Position numbers and translations under genes: made by a program. Below, in pieces: positions 7,772-17,489 of a DNA stretch of 64,000 bases (its first letter is position 1; each line of letters begins with the position of its first letter). A model generated the notes under the pieces. It saw only the letters and a list, made by a program, of their open reading frames with translations. It searched no databases and was not told the origin of the DNA. This DNA is from an uncultured Candidatus Saccharibacteria bacterium (GTDB lineage: Bacteria; Patescibacteriota; Saccharimonadia; Saccharimonadales; Saccharimonadaceae): assembly GCA_948868795.1 (NCBI GenBank), contig CAQRDK010000005.1, forward strand, positions 1-64,000, given 5' to 3'.

Positions 7772-9550
7772 CTACTGGAAAAAGAAGAAGTAGACGGCGG
7801 CGCCAACGGCGGCGCCGAGGATGACGGTCAGGATGAGGAGGAGGAAAAGCGGAGTGTGGGAGCGGCGGCTGGAGGGGATGATGACGGTTGGGCGTTGAGG
7901 AAGGTCGCGAGGGTTGGACTTTTTAGCTTTGGCGGCTTGGGATTTGGTGGATTTTGAGCCGGATTTGCCGTCGTAGACGTTTTTGCGGGGGACTTCGTCG
8001 CCGGGGTCGGTGTAGATCGGGGAGATAGTGTCGGCGCGACGGGTCGGAGCGTCGGAGAGGGGGCGCTTTTCGACGCTGACGGATTTGAGGAAGAAGGGCG
8101 ACTGGCCGCCGAGAGCATAGCGATTATTATCAGGGGTGCGAGAATCGGCAGAGCCAGTCTTATCGGCAGCTCGGGAGGCTTGGGCGGCGGATTGTTCGGC
8201 ATGAATGGCAGCATCGTTGTTCGCGGAAGTGTTCATGGCAGGGTTCGCCGGGTTTTCGGGACGATAATCTTCGACAATGCCGAGACCGTCCTTGCCGCGC
8301 TCTGGGGCGGGGTCAGGTTCGGTCATGCCGTAAATCTCGACGGCGGGAGTGGGCTTCGGGATCGGGACGCTATAATCGGGGTTGCTAAAACTCATGAACT
8401 TGCGACGAGCGGGGCGAGCCTGCTCGGGCTTGTTCGCGGCGAAACCTTTCGGAGCGAGGCGGAAGCGGCGCTTGACAGAATCGGTGGGGAGTTTTTGGTA
8501 GGGGTCGTTCCCTGGCTTCGTATTGCTGGATTTTACGGAGGTAGATTTGGAGAGCTTCGGGGACCGATTTTTGATGGGGTTTTGGGCGTTGGCGGCGGCC
8601 GAGGCTACAGTCGCGGAAAAAGCAGCGGCAGCCGGGGCGGCGGTATTGCGGGCGGGGCGGGCGAAGCCGTCGACGACGCCGCGGCGGCGCGGGCTAGCAG
8701 TGACTTGGGCAGGCTTCGGAACGGGGGTTTTCGGAGACTTAACCGAAGCGGAGGGTTTGGAGATCTTTGCTGCTTTCGGCGAGGCGGAAGCGACAGCATC
8801 TTCAATAGCGGAGACGGCAATAGAGGTCGGAGAAGGGGTGGTGATTTTGATTTGACCTTTTTTCGGGCGAACAGAGGAGACTTGCGCAGGGCGGGCGGCT
8901 TCGAGACGGGAGTTCTCGGCACGGGTGCGAGAGTTGATGACAATAGGGGTTTGTTTAGGCGCGGGCTTGGAGATTTTAGGGGATTTTGGGTCGAGTTCGA
9001 GAGAGGTATGAACAACTGGAGCGGACTTTTCGGACTTAGCAGCGCGAAAAATGGCGGAGGCGGAAGGGCGGGCGGCTTCGATTTTGCGCTGACTAGAGGC
9101 GTGATGAAGGCTGGAGGCAGATTTCGTATCGCGACCTTCAGAACCGCTGTGTGTGGCGTTGATAATTTCTTTGGCGGAGGCGCCGAGATAATCGCTCAGA
9201 CGGGCGGGATTTTCGCTAGAATACATGGCATTGATAGCTTCTTTGGCGGAGCGGACAGGGACGACAGGCGGTTCAGGGGCGGGGGACTCGGTAGGCTTAG
9301 CGGGCTTCGAGGCGGGCTTAGGGGAGATTGAGGAATTGGCGGCGGGGCTGGAGAGGGGACTCGCGATAGGTTTCGGGGCGGAGTGAGCGACGATTGGGGT
9401 AGGGGTGCTTTTTGCAGGGCGGTCGCCGCGGCTAAGGTTGATGGCTTGGTCGAGGTCGGTCAACTGGTCAAGGCTCAGCGCAGCACTCCCAGCTTCCCGA
9501 GGAGGGAGCTGAGCGCGCGAGAGACGAGACTGGTTGGCGGATCGATCCAT
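7772..9550 (-). CDS. Low-complexity tail-anchored membrane protein
   Basis: A 592-residue protein dominated by Ala, Pro, Ser and Lys with little predicted fold. A single hydrophobic segment ends the chain (LFLLLILTVILGAAVGAAVY followed by FFFFQ), preceded by RRS, so the bulk is probably cytoplasmic and the protein tail-anchored. A short duplicated block occurs near residues 105-150 (SAKEAINAMYS and SAKEIINATHS). The gene starts 3 nt after the tpiA stop codon and is surely co-transcribed with it. No family is recognised. A scaffold or envelope-linked role is possible but only inferred from composition. Confidence 0.75.
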   Translation of the reverse strand: MDRSANQSRLSRAQLPPREAGSAALSLDQLTDLDQAINLSRGDRPAKSTPTPIVAHSAPKPIASPLSSPAANSSISPKPASKPAKPTESPAPEPPVVPVRSAKEAINAMYSSENPARLSDYLGASAKEIINATHSGSEGRDTKSASSLHHASSQRKIEAARPSASAIFRAAKSEKSAPVVHTSLELDPKSPKISKPAPKQTPIVINSRTRAENSRLEAARPAQVSSVRPKKGQIKITTPSPTSIAVSAIEDAVASASPKAAKISKPSASVKSPKTPVPKPAQVTASPRRRGVVDGFARPARNTAAPAAAAFSATVASAAANAQNPIKNRSPKLSKSTSVKSSNTKPGNDPYQKLPTDSVKRRFRLAPKGFAANKPEQARPARRKFMSFSNPDYSVPIPKPTPAVEIYGMTEPDPAPERGKDGLGIVEDYRPENPANPAMNTSANNDAAIHAEQSAAQASRAADKTGSADSRTPDNNRYALGGQSPFFLKSVSVEKRPLSDAPTRRADTISPIYTDPGDEVPRKNVYDGKSGSKSTKSQAAKAKKSNPRDLPQRPTVIIPSSRRSHTPLFLLLILTVILGAAVGAAVYFFFFQ

Positions 9551-9553
9551 AGG

Positions 9554-10324
9554 CTATGAGGTGACCTTTTTAGCGATTTCGATAATTTCAGTGAACTGGT
9601 CGCCGATGAGACTAGAGGAGCCGAGAACAAGACCATTCACGCCAGGGACGGTCAGATAAGCGCCGGCGTTCGACGGAGAGACGCCACCACCGAAGAGAAT
9701 AGGGACACTATCAGCGATTTCTTGGCCATAGGTCGAGGCGAGTGTGCGACGGATAAAGCCAGTCACGTCGGCAACTTCATCGGGAGAGGCGATACGGCAG
9801 CTAGTCGTCGTGCTGATAGCCCAGATTGGCTCGTATGCGAGGACGACTTTCGAGATATCTTCGGTCGAGACTTCGGAAAGGCCACCGAGGAGCTGGTCAC
9901 GGAGAACATCTTCGGTCTCGCCGAAAGTGCGCTCGGTCTCAGTCTCACCAAGGAAAAGAATTGGGGTGATTTGGTTGCGGATGGCGGCGGCAACGGTTGC
10001 GCGGATGTCCTTGTCGCTTTCGTGGCAGAGCTGGCGACGTTCGGAATGGCCGATGAGACAATAATCGACGATGCCGCGGAGCTGAGTGCAGCTGACCGAG
10101 CCAGTGTATGGCCCAAAATCGCGGGGGCTGGCGGTCTGGGCGGCGAGACGGATCTTTTTGCGGTCGGTCTGGAGCGAGAGAGGCTGGAGAGCGACGAAAG
10201 ACGGCGCGACGACTACCTCAATGTCGCGATAGGCCCGGATCCGTTCGAGGAGTTTATGAAGATATACTGAAGATTCACCGACGGAAAAGTTCATCTTCCA
10301 GTTGCCCACGATATATGATTTCAT
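9554..10324 (-). CDS. tpiA: Triosephosphate isomerase
   Basis: Interconverts dihydroxyacetone phosphate and glyceraldehyde 3-phosphate in the cytoplasm. The 256 residues match the family length. Visible signatures are NWKMN near residue 8 (Asn and Lys of the active site), the catalytic-His motif GHSERR, the catalytic-Glu motif AYEPIWAIS, and the phosphate-binding GGGVSPSN and LGSSSL loops. The usual WAIGTG reads WAISTT here. The -10 box TATAAT (10336-10331) ends 6 nt before the ATG, so the mRNA is expected to be leaderless. It is first in a two-gene operon with the low-complexity protein. Together with pgi and the phosphoketolase it shows sugar-phosphate catabolism. Confidence 0.97.
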   Translation of the reverse strand: MKSYIVGNWKMNFSVGESSVYLHKLLERIRAYRDIEVVVAPSFVALQPLSLQTDRKKIRLAAQTASPRDFGPYTGSVSCTQLRGIVDYCLIGHSERRQLCHESDKDIRATVAAAIRNQITPILFLGETETERTFGETEDVLRDQLLGGLSEVSTEDISKVVLAYEPIWAISTTTSCRIASPDEVADVTGFIRRTLASTYGQEIADSVPILFGGGVSPSNAGAYLTVPGVNGLVLGSSSLIGDQFTEIIEIAKKVTS

Positions 10325-10456
10325 AGTTTAATTATAGCACAGAAAAACAGGAAACTAGCAAGGATTTTGTGTCTGTAAAATGGTATGAATATTGCGGATT
10401 TCTCGGAATAGGCGAATTAGTATTGCGGTTATGATATAAAATATACATAATTACTA

Positions 10457-10485
10457 TTGACATTTTCAGCAATGTGTGCTACAAT
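10457..10485 (+). promoter_or_regulatory. Sigma70 promoter of the 277-residue membrane protein
   Basis: TTGACA (10457-10462), 17-nt spacer, TACAAT (10480-10485), preceded by GTGTGC. The leader of about 104 nt contains a 7-bp stem AACGATG/CATCGTT (10513 to about 10549). Confidence 0.9.
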
Positions 10486-10595
10486 GGAAAGCGAGATAGG
10501 CTATTCGGACATAAACGATGCGCCGGTCTCGATACCTTAACGTCATCGTTAATGTCACAACAAACCATGAAAAAATTGAAAGGGAGGGCTTTCAA

Positions 10596-11429
10596 ATGGC
10601 AACTCAGAACAACGGCAGATACTCTGGTAATTTCACGCTGGATCCGGCAATATTCGGCGGAGCTTCGGCTCCCGCTGGCAGCGCCCAGCCGGCACCCCCG
10701 TCGGGAGCGCCCAGCGCACCCCCGACACCCCCAACTCCGCCTGCGAGTCCGTTCGACAATCAGCCCACAGGACATCCCGAGGCGCAACAGCAGCCGCGGC
10801 ACTTGGGGCGGAAGATTGTCGGCGGCGTCTTGGTGGTCATCGGGATCGTGGCGATTATCGTTGCGGCGGTCATGCTTTGGCGATGGGCCCATCCGGCCGA
10901 ATCGAGTCCGGATCCGAACCCTGCCCCGTCGAGCAGCCAGACCAGCCAGGACGATCAGTCTGGCCAGAACAGCAGCACACCCAGCAGCACTCAGTCCCCT
11001 GACGACAACACTATCACCGAGCGGACAATGGCCGAGCAGGCCGCAATACTGGACCCCTGGTTCACCGGTATTCCGGAGGCAAACTGGGAGACCAAAACGG
11101 CAGCCGAGCTCGGAGGTAGCGCCAACAGCCCCTTGGGTGACTTCTGTGCGAAGTTCGCGGATTACGTCGTCGTCCTCCAGGACGGCACCGTGATCACGCG
11201 TGGCAACGCTGAGAATGGCGACAAAATCGCCATTATCATTTCCGACTACACCGTGCCGACAGACTGGCACAACATGGCGGTCGGAATGGACAAGCAGAAG
11301 ATCAACTTGGCGTTGGTCGTTCCGTCGGCTTCTCCCGACAATTCGAACCTGAACGGTTCGATTTGGCAGTGGGATAACGGCGTGTCTGGCTACGTTTATC
11401 TCACCAGCGGCACTGGGAGTGCTTACTGA
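10596..11429 (+). CDS. Single-pass membrane protein with secreted domain
   Basis: A 277-residue protein. Residues 1-70 are Pro/Ala-rich and cytoplasmic by prediction. A basic stretch HLGRK precedes one membrane helix (about 72-95, IVGGVLVVIGIVAIIVAAVM). A Ser/Gln/Asp linker of about 50 residues follows, then a compact domain of about 130 residues (from TITERTMAEQA to the end) that should face outward. I do not recognise that domain. The start at 10596 is chosen for its Shine-Dalgarno site AGGGAGGG. Strong promoter, leader and terminator indicate an abundant monocistronic transcript. Confidence 0.8.
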   Translation: MATQNNGRYSGNFTLDPAIFGGASAPAGSAQPAPPSGAPSAPPTPPTPPASPFDNQPTGHPEAQQQPRHLGRKIVGGVLVVIGIVAIIVAAVMLWRWAHPAESSPDPNPAPSSSQTSQDDQSGQNSSTPSSTQSPDDNTITERTMAEQAAILDPWFTGIPEANWETKTAAELGGSANSPLGDFCAKFADYVVVLQDGTVITRGNAENGDKIAIIISDYTVPTDWHNMAVGMDKQKINLALVVPSASPDNSNLNGSIWQWDNGVSGYVYLTSGTGSAY

Positions 11430-11469
11430 GGTACGACAACGATGACGGCGAAAGGTCGTACTTTGAATT

Positions 11470-11503
11470 GGGTCCCGCAAGGAAGCGGGGCCCTTTTCTT
11501 TTT
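11470..11503 (+). terminator. Intrinsic terminator
   Basis: GGGTCCCGC (11470-11478) pairs with GCGGGGCCC (11485-11493), followed by TTTTCTTTTT. A second hairpin (GTACGAC/GTCGTAC, 11432-11459) lies between it and the stop codon. Confidence 0.9.
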
Positions 11504-11562
11504 GATCCTGTTTTTTAGGGGCCGTAAGGGTTTCTATAGCTAATGATTTGTTGTTTTTAGGG

Positions 11563-12405
11563 TTAGATGACGCCGGCGCCGAGAGAGGCGAGGATGCCGC
11601 GGAGGGCGAAGAGGGTGTCTTCGTGGGAGCGGACGGCGATAGTGTCGATGTCCATTTGGACGATGGGGTAGTCGTTGCCGCCGGGCTGGGTCATGTCGCC
11701 GAAGTAGAGGACTTGACTTTTGTCGACTTTGAGCTCTTCGAGGAGGTGGGTCATGCCGAATTCTTTGTTCATACCGGGGGCGGCGACGTTGATTGAGGTC
11801 GTGCCGCCGATTTCATAGAGGAAGTTGGGGAGTTTTTCGCGGCATTTGGCGACGATTTTTTCGCGTTTTTTGAGGTCGGGATCCCAGGCGTATTTAGCTT
11901 CGGTCGGGGCGGTTTGCCCGAGGGCGGAGAAGGTGACCTGGGAGAGGCGGTTTTCGATGATTTCGTCGCCTTCCTGGAGCCTATCGGCTTCCCAATAGCC
12001 TAATTCCCTGGCGGACTGCTCGAGGGTTTCGGTGATTTTAGCGACGTCGGCGTCGGAGAGGGGGTAGTTGTAGACTTGGTGCCATTCTTTGTCGGCGGCG
12101 GGGGCGTCGGCGTTTTCGGCGGTTGCGGAGTTATATTGGTAATATTGGGTGCCTTGGGCGACGAAGAGGTGGAGATGCTGGAGTTGCTCCGGGGTGGCGC
12201 CGGCGTCTTTTAGAGGCTTGACGATTTGGATGAGGAATTGTTCGAATTTTTGGCCGGAAATGGGGCAGATTTCGAAATAATCGAGGCACTTCGTCAAGAC
12301 TTTGGCCATTTCGGGCGGGATTGGGGTCTTCGCGACGTTCAGGGTCTGGTCGACGTCGAAGGAGAGGACCCGTTTTTGAAGAGTTAAAGTTGGGGTGTTG
12401 TTCAT
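11563..12405 (-). CDS. Phosphomannomutase-like HAD hydrolase
   Basis: A 280-residue HAD-superfamily enzyme of the Cof/eukaryotic phosphomannomutase type. The nucleophile motif is SFDVDQTL near residue 16, motif II PISGQ near residue 50, and the C-terminal acidic motif YFGDMTQPGGNDYPI; GMNKEFGM supplies the lysine region. The cap with RLSQVTFSALGQ and EIGGTTSINVAAPGMNK resembles phosphomannomutases that move phosphate between C6 and C1 of hexose. It could also be a sugar phosphatase. The start is the ATG at 12405 with GGAGC 7 nt upstream; the TTG 12 nt earlier overlaps that ribosome site. It is divergent from tyrS, with a TATAAT box at 12436-12431. Confidence 0.8.
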   Translation of the reverse strand: MNNTPTLTLQKRVLSFDVDQTLNVAKTPIPPEMAKVLTKCLDYFEICPISGQKFEQFLIQIVKPLKDAGATPEQLQHLHLFVAQGTQYYQYNSATAENADAPAADKEWHQVYNYPLSDADVAKITETLEQSARELGYWEADRLQEGDEIIENRLSQVTFSALGQTAPTEAKYAWDPDLKKREKIVAKCREKLPNFLYEIGGTTSINVAAPGMNKEFGMTHLLEELKVDKSQVLYFGDMTQPGGNDYPIVQMDIDTIAVRSHEDTLFALRGILASLGAGVI

Positions 12406-12538
12406 TTTTAGCTCCAATTTAGATAAGTTTATTATAGCATGAAATGGTTTTTCGGAAAAACTGGGGAGACGTGATATAATACAGGTAGAATAACGGCGCC
12501 GGAAAAGGCGTCGAGAAATAACTAAACATTAGGAAATT

Positions 12539-13768
12539 ATGAAATTATCAGAGGAACTTATTTGGCGGGGGTTTTACGCGGAAACAACGATTAAGGATCC
12601 GGCGGAGCTGGACACGCGGGCTTCGAAAAAGTTCTATTGGGGGGCGGATCCGTCGGCGGATTCCCTGACGATTGGGAATTTGGCGGCGGCGATGATGTGT
12701 GCGTGTTTCGTGCGGCACGGGTATCAGCCGTTTCTGTTGGCGGGCGGGGCGACGGGGCAGATTGGTGACCCGAAGGATAATGGCGAGCGAGATTTGAAGT
12801 CGCTCGCGGAAGTTGAGCATAATAAGGCTTGTATTGCGGCACAAATGAAGAATGTCGTCAAGAGCGACGACCTGGTGATGGTTGATAATTACGACTGGTT
12901 TAAGGACATGAATTATCTGGCGTTCCTGCGGGAAGTCGGGAAAAGTTTCTCGATGACGCAGCTGCTCGATCGGCAGTTCGTCCAGAATCGGATCGGCGAG
13001 GGCGGGAGCGGGATTTCTTACGCGGAGTTCTCGTACACGCTGATTCAGGGGTATGATTTCTTGCATTTGTATCGGGAATATGGCGTGGATTTGCAGCTAT
13101 GCGGGGCGGATCAGTTCGGGAACTGCTCGAGCGGGATTCATTTGATCAAACGGCTGGAAAATGGGGTGGCTGACGCATGGTCGACGCCGCTGATTATCGA
13201 CCCTGTGACGGGGAGAAAGTTCGGGAAGTCGGAGGGGAATGCGATTTGGCTGGCTTCGTCGGATAATGGGTCCGGGAATTATACGACGGTGTTTGATTTC
13301 TATCAGTTCTGGCTGAACCAGCCGGATACGTCGGTGGAATATTTGATGAAGATCTATACGGTGCTTGACCGGCCGGAGGTGGAGCGGATTTTGGCTTCGG
13401 CGGTTGAACATCCGGAACGGCGAGAGGCGCAGAAGGCGTTGGCGAAGGGGGTGACTTCTGTCGTTCATGGGGCCGAGGCGGCCGAGGCGGTGGCGAATTT
13501 GACAGAGAGGTTGTTCGGCGGTTCGCTCGGGGATTTGACCGAGGATGAGATTCGGGAGTTCGGGGAGTATTTAGCCTGTGCTTCTCGAGGGTCTCGGCTG
13601 TTTGATGCGCTGGTCGAGACGGGGCTTTGTGCTAGCAAGGGGGAGACGCGGAAGCTGGCCGCGGCGGGGGCGATTACCGTGAACGGGGAGAAAGTAGCGG
13701 AAGATATTGAGATTTCGCAGGTGGCGCTATTGAAGCGAGGTAAGAATAAGTTCGCGGTGGTGAGATAG
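12539..13768 (+). CDS. tyrS: Tyrosyl-tRNA synthetase
   Basis: Charges tRNA-Tyr with tyrosine. The 409 residues match the bacterial TyrRS length. The HIGH-equivalent is SLTIGN near residue 42, tyrosine-pocket motifs are YAEFSYTLIQGYDFL and GADQFGN, and the KMSKS-equivalent is KFGKSEGN near residue 226. A C-terminal S4 RNA-binding domain (ETGLCASKGETRKLAAAG to the end) is present. TATAAT at 12475-12480 leaves a leader of about 50 nt with a small GC hairpin; no T-box signature is visible. A weak AGGA precedes the ATG. The shared terminator follows directly. Confidence 0.97.
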   Translation: MKLSEELIWRGFYAETTIKDPAELDTRASKKFYWGADPSADSLTIGNLAAAMMCACFVRHGYQPFLLAGGATGQIGDPKDNGERDLKSLAEVEHNKACIAAQMKNVVKSDDLVMVDNYDWFKDMNYLAFLREVGKSFSMTQLLDRQFVQNRIGEGGSGISYAEFSYTLIQGYDFLHLYREYGVDLQLCGADQFGNCSSGIHLIKRLENGVADAWSTPLIIDPVTGRKFGKSEGNAIWLASSDNGSGNYTTVFDFYQFWLNQPDTSVEYLMKIYTVLDRPEVERILASAVEHPERREAQKALAKGVTSVVHGAEAAEAVANLTERLFGGSLGDLTEDEIREFGEYLACASRGSRLFDALVETGLCASKGETRKLAAAGAITVNGEKVAEDIEISQVALLKRGKNKFAVVR

Positions 13769-13795
13769 GGGGTGCGAAGGTATTTGAAACAGGGG

Positions 13796-13828
13796 AAAGC
13801 CCCGAGGCGCGAGGTCTCGGGGCTTTTT
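13796..13828. terminator. Bidirectional terminator
   Basis: AAAGCCCCGAG (13796-13806) pairs with CTCGGGGCTTTTT (13816-13828). A and T runs on both sides let it serve tyrS and the convergent minus-strand gene. Confidence 0.9.
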
Positions 13829-13833
13829 GGGAG

Positions 13834-14328
13834 TTACTGAGGGAGAACGGCGAGGAGGCGGCGCAGGGTGAAGGCGTCGGTGGCGGGACCCGTGGTCGGG
13901 ACGCGGTCATCGGCGGGAGGAGGCGCGACACGGAGGTCGTCCTTGAGATAGGCGACCATCGCGCTGATGTCGGCCGGGATGATGACCCGGGACAGATACT
14001 GGCGCTTCCTCTCCACCTCGTGCGTGCCGTCGTCGGTCGGCGCGAAAGCGGGCAGCGTGCGCCCGTCCTCGTCGACGAAGCCGCCGATGTCGTTCCAGAG
14101 CGGGGAGTGCGCCAGGCTGTCGTTGGCCGCCAGCAGCGTGTTGCCCAGCTTGTGCAGGGCGTGGTTGCTGAAGCCGGTCAGAGCCTTGCTGCCGCCATGA
14201 AACAGGCGGACGACCTGGTCCAGGTTGGGGTTGCGGTTGGTCGTCGTGGCGGGCTCGCCGAAGACGATGGCGTTTCCCTGGTTATCCAGGGTTTCGGTCT
14301 GGAAGAAGTTGGCTTTGAATTCGGACAT
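13834..14328 (-). CDS. Uncharacterised 164-residue protein
   Basis: I do not recognise this family. The protein is soluble, without signal peptide or membrane helix. It has FGEPATTTNRNPNLDQVVRL, a helical middle part (HALHKLGNTLLAANDSLAHSP) and a Pro/Thr-rich C-terminus. A very good Shine-Dalgarno site (GGAGGTATTATC) precedes the ATG. The gene has its own strong promoter (14529-14557), a leader of about 190 nt and a bidirectional terminator, the same expression cassette style as the MucBP and Pro-rich genes. High expression is likely; function is unknown. Confidence 0.75.
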   Translation of the reverse strand: MSEFKANFFQTETLDNQGNAIVFGEPATTTNRNPNLDQVVRLFHGGSKALTGFSNHALHKLGNTLLAANDSLAHSPLWNDIGGFVDEDGRTLPAFAPTDDGTHEVERKRQYLSRVIIPADISAMVAYLKDDLRVAPPPADDRVPTTGPATDAFTLRRLLAVLPQ

Positions 14329-14528
14329 GATAATACCTCCATTTTTGTGCGCTCATGCGCAAGATTGACGCGTTTATTGCGCGTTTTGCCTGTTTTGCCC
14401 GTTTTTGGCTTAGAGTGACTACAGATTGACAAAATAGACAAATAGACGCAATAAACAGCCATCAGAGGGGTAGTTCTCCGATATGTAACTCGTGACGTAC
14501 TTAAGGCTTTGATTAACCTTATGGTTTC

Positions 14529-14557
14529 ATTGTAGCACGGATTTGAGTTTTTGTCAA
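14529..14557 (-). promoter_or_regulatory. Sigma70 promoter of the 164-residue gene
   Basis: TTGACA (14557-14552), 17-nt spacer and TACAAT (14534-14529) on the minus strand. The initial transcribed sequence GAAACCATAAG nearly repeats that of the orphan promoter at 7678. Confidence 0.9.
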
Positions 14558-14639
14558 TACCATTTTCTGGGGTTTTGGTGGGTTTGTTACAATTTTGTGT
14601 TGTTTGGTGGATTTGGCGGGGTGTGGTATAATTAGGGGT

Positions 14640-17375
14640 ATGAATAAATTTGGGAAGAAATCAAGCAGCGACTCTGGAAAACGGAGTAGCATGGGGGTTT
14701 ATTCTAGTTTAGTTTCTCAGAAAAAGAAGATTACGGATAAGGTTAAAGCGGCTGGGACGAAGAGCGGAAAGGGTTCTAGTTCTAGCTCGAAGAAAGTCCT
14801 GGCGCCATTACCGAAGGAGCAGCCGGCGAGGTTTTTTGCGCATTTTCGGTGGGAGCGGATTAAGGCATATTGGTTCTCGAAAGAGGGGGCGAAGCGGATT
14901 GGGAAGATTTTTGCGGCATGTGTGCTCTTGGGGATTATCGCGGTGGGGGCGCTGTTCGTATATTACAAGAGTCAGCTGAAAGAGATCGAGCTGAATGATT
15001 TGACGATTTCGGAGACCGTGAATACTTATCTTGACCGGAACGGGGTGGTGCTCTGGGAGGATAAGGGGGATGCGGATTATCGCCTAGTCGTCGATGGAGA
15101 CCAGATTTCGACATATGTGCGGCAAGCGACGGTGGCGCTCGAGGACCGGAACTTCTATACTCACCCGGGGATTGATATCGGGGGTTTGATGCGGGCGGTC
15201 TTGTCGACTTTGTCGGGGAAAGGCGTGCAAGGCGGTTCGACGCTGACACAACAGTTGATTAAGCAAGTTTATTTCTCGGACGAAGCGGCGTCGGCGAACC
15301 GCGGTGGGATTTCGCGCAAGATTAAGGAGTTGATTCTCTCGATTGAGCTCGAGAAGATGTATAGCAAAGAGCAGATTATCACGATGTATCTGAACGAGTC
15401 GCCTTACGGCGGACGTCGGAACGGGATTGAGAGTGCGGCGCAGACGTACTTCGGGAAGAGCGCGAAGGATTTGACATTGGCGGAGTCGGCGCTTCTTGCC
15501 GGGATTCCGAATAACCCGGCGGTCTTGAACCCGTATAACGAATACGGTCATGAGGCGCTGATTGCGCGGCAACACAAGGCCTTGGACGTGATGGTCGAGA
15601 TGGGTTATATTACGAAAGAAGAGGCGGACGAGGCGAAAGCGGTACCGATTTTGGACCAGATTTTGCCGGAGAGTTCGCAGTACTCGGACATGAAGGCGCC
15701 ACACTTCGTGATGGAAGTGAAGAAGATGCTGGAAGAGAAATACGGCATTCAGACGATGCGGAGCGGCGGATATACGATTAAGACGACGTTGGATTACCGA
15801 GCGCAGGAGATGGCTCAGCAGGCGGTCGCGAACGGCGATGCGATACGCTACACGAACGGAAGCGATAATATCGCGATGGTTTCGGTGGATGTGGAGACAA
15901 GCCAGGTGGTTGCGATGGTGGGGTCGATCGATTGGAATACGCCGGTGTATGGCGAGGTGAACGCGGCGACTTCCGTGCTGGAACCGGGATCGACGATTAA
16001 GCCGTTGCTTGATTACGCGCCGCTATTCTCGATGAAGGGGGATACGGTTTATAGTCCAGGGTCGACGCTGCTGGATGAGAATATTGACTCATTCTACTGT
16101 GCGGGGACTGTGGGCGCATGCTCGATGACGAACGCGACGATGAAGTTCCATGGGAAATTGACGCTACGTGATTCCCTGGCGAACTCGCTTAACATTGGCG
16201 CAGTGAAGGCGTTGGCGATTGTCGGGATTGAGAACGGGCTGGAGATTCTACATAATCTGGGTGATGTTTCCTACTGTGAGAACTCGGCGGCTGGGCTTTC
16301 GATGGCGATCGGTAGCGGCTGCGGAGTGAAAGCGGTGGAGCATGCGAACGCCTATGCGTCGATTGCGCGCGGCGGGGCGTATAAGGATTTGGCGTATGTG
16401 CTCGAAGTGCGCGACCCGTCGGGCAAGGTGTTGGAGACTTGGCAGGATACGGCGGCAGTGCAGGTGATTGATGAGCAGGTGGCGTATGAGATTTCTAGCG
16501 TGCTTAGCGATGCGAATGCGCGGTCGAAGATTACCTTCGGTGGACAGGCGTTCTCGTTTGGGTTCGTGGTGCCAGGGGTCTGGACGGCGAGCAAGACTGG
16601 TACGACTACGACGACAAACAGCGCGGTGGCGAAGGACTGTTGGATGATTAGTTATTCGACGGCGCTTGCGACGGTGGTTTGGAATGGTAATCATGACGGC
16701 AAAGGATTGGCGAATGGTATGAACACGGTCGTGCGGCGAGTAGTGAACGATTTCATGGAGCCGGCACATAAGGAGTTGTACGCAAGCGAAGGCCGATGGA
16801 AGTCGGGCGATCAGCCGGTTCGGCCAGCGGGGATTCAGGATTTGACGGTGGCTGGAGTCAAGGATATTTGGCCGAGCTGGTACAACTCTGAGAAATCTGG
16901 CATCAAGACGGAAAAAGTGAAGTTTAATTCTTCGAATAAGCTACAAGCGACAGATTGTACGCCAGCGAGTTTGACGGTAGAAATTGAAGTCTCGACGCAA
17001 ACTGACCCGATTACTGGAAATAAGATTGTAACGGTGCCTGATGATTATAAGTATGGCGAGATGGATACGTGTACCTCGACCCCGAATGGCGGTGGCGTGG
17101 TGTCGGCGAGCTTGGCAGGATCGAGGGTGTATATTACTTTCAGCCCAGGTTCTAGCATTGACCTTGAAGCATATCAGGTAGTCGCAGACGGAGTGCCAAA
17201 TACTCGACATACACTCTCGGCTGGCGACATCAGAGACGGCGTATACTATTATCTCAACGGAACTGAACAGACCGTGGTGGTGCGAGCTTATGATGCGGAT
17301 GGGAACATTTACGAATATGATGTTCCGTTAAGCTCATCGACGGGTGGGTCGTCAAGTAATGATAATTCCCGCTAG
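14640..17375 (+). CDS. Class A penicillin-binding protein
   Basis: A bifunctional peptidoglycan glycosyltransferase and transpeptidase of 911 residues. A Ser/Lys-rich cytoplasmic tail of about 85 residues leads to one membrane helix (about 89-111). The GT51 domain shows ALEDRNFYTHPGID with the catalytic glutamate, GGSTLTQQLIKQ and a MYLNESPYGG motif. The penicillin-binding domain shows EPGSTIKP (SxxK), SLN (SxN) and ASKTGTT (KTG). The last 150 residues look like a beta-sandwich extension. The start is the ATG at 14640, because TATAAT (14627-14632) ends 7 nt before it, implying a leaderless mRNA. It polymerises and cross-links the wall. Confidence 0.95.
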   Translation: MNKFGKKSSSDSGKRSSMGVYSSLVSQKKKITDKVKAAGTKSGKGSSSSSKKVLAPLPKEQPARFFAHFRWERIKAYWFSKEGAKRIGKIFAACVLLGIIAVGALFVYYKSQLKEIELNDLTISETVNTYLDRNGVVLWEDKGDADYRLVVDGDQISTYVRQATVALEDRNFYTHPGIDIGGLMRAVLSTLSGKGVQGGSTLTQQLIKQVYFSDEAASANRGGISRKIKELILSIELEKMYSKEQIITMYLNESPYGGRRNGIESAAQTYFGKSAKDLTLAESALLAGIPNNPAVLNPYNEYGHEALIARQHKALDVMVEMGYITKEEADEAKAVPILDQILPESSQYSDMKAPHFVMEVKKMLEEKYGIQTMRSGGYTIKTTLDYRAQEMAQQAVANGDAIRYTNGSDNIAMVSVDVETSQVVAMVGSIDWNTPVYGEVNAATSVLEPGSTIKPLLDYAPLFSMKGDTVYSPGSTLLDENIDSFYCAGTVGACSMTNATMKFHGKLTLRDSLANSLNIGAVKALAIVGIENGLEILHNLGDVSYCENSAAGLSMAIGSGCGVKAVEHANAYASIARGGAYKDLAYVLEVRDPSGKVLETWQDTAAVQVIDEQVAYEISSVLSDANARSKITFGGQAFSFGFVVPGVWTASKTGTTTTTNSAVAKDCWMISYSTALATVVWNGNHDGKGLANGMNTVVRRVVNDFMEPAHKELYASEGRWKSGDQPVRPAGIQDLTVAGVKDIWPSWYNSEKSGIKTEKVKFNSSNKLQATDCTPASLTVEIEVSTQTDPITGNKIVTVPDDYKYGEMDTCTSTPNGGGVVSASLAGSRVYITFSPGSSIDLEAYQVVADGVPNTRHTLSAGDIRDGVYYYLNGTEQTVVVRAYDADGNIYEYDVPLSSSTGGSSSNDNSR

Positions 17376-17402
17376 GGGATAGTCGAGCCTGATACTATAT
17401 TT

Positions 17403-17432
17403 AAAAAGTCCCGCTGTTATGGCGGGGCTTTT
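17403..17432. terminator. Terminator between convergent genes
   Basis: AAAAAGTCCCGC (17403-17414) pairs with GCGGGGCTTTT (17422-17432). It follows the penicillin-binding protein and could serve both directions. Confidence 0.85.
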
Positions 17433-17489
17433 GGTGTGATCAGTATGATAACGGAGCTGGGACTTATGAGGAGGGTGTAACTTGTTGAG

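Noticed and set aside
8180..9331. Open frame opposite the low-complexity protein
   Set aside because: Gly/Arg-rich translation typical of the complement of an Ala/Pro/Ser-rich gene; no start signal.
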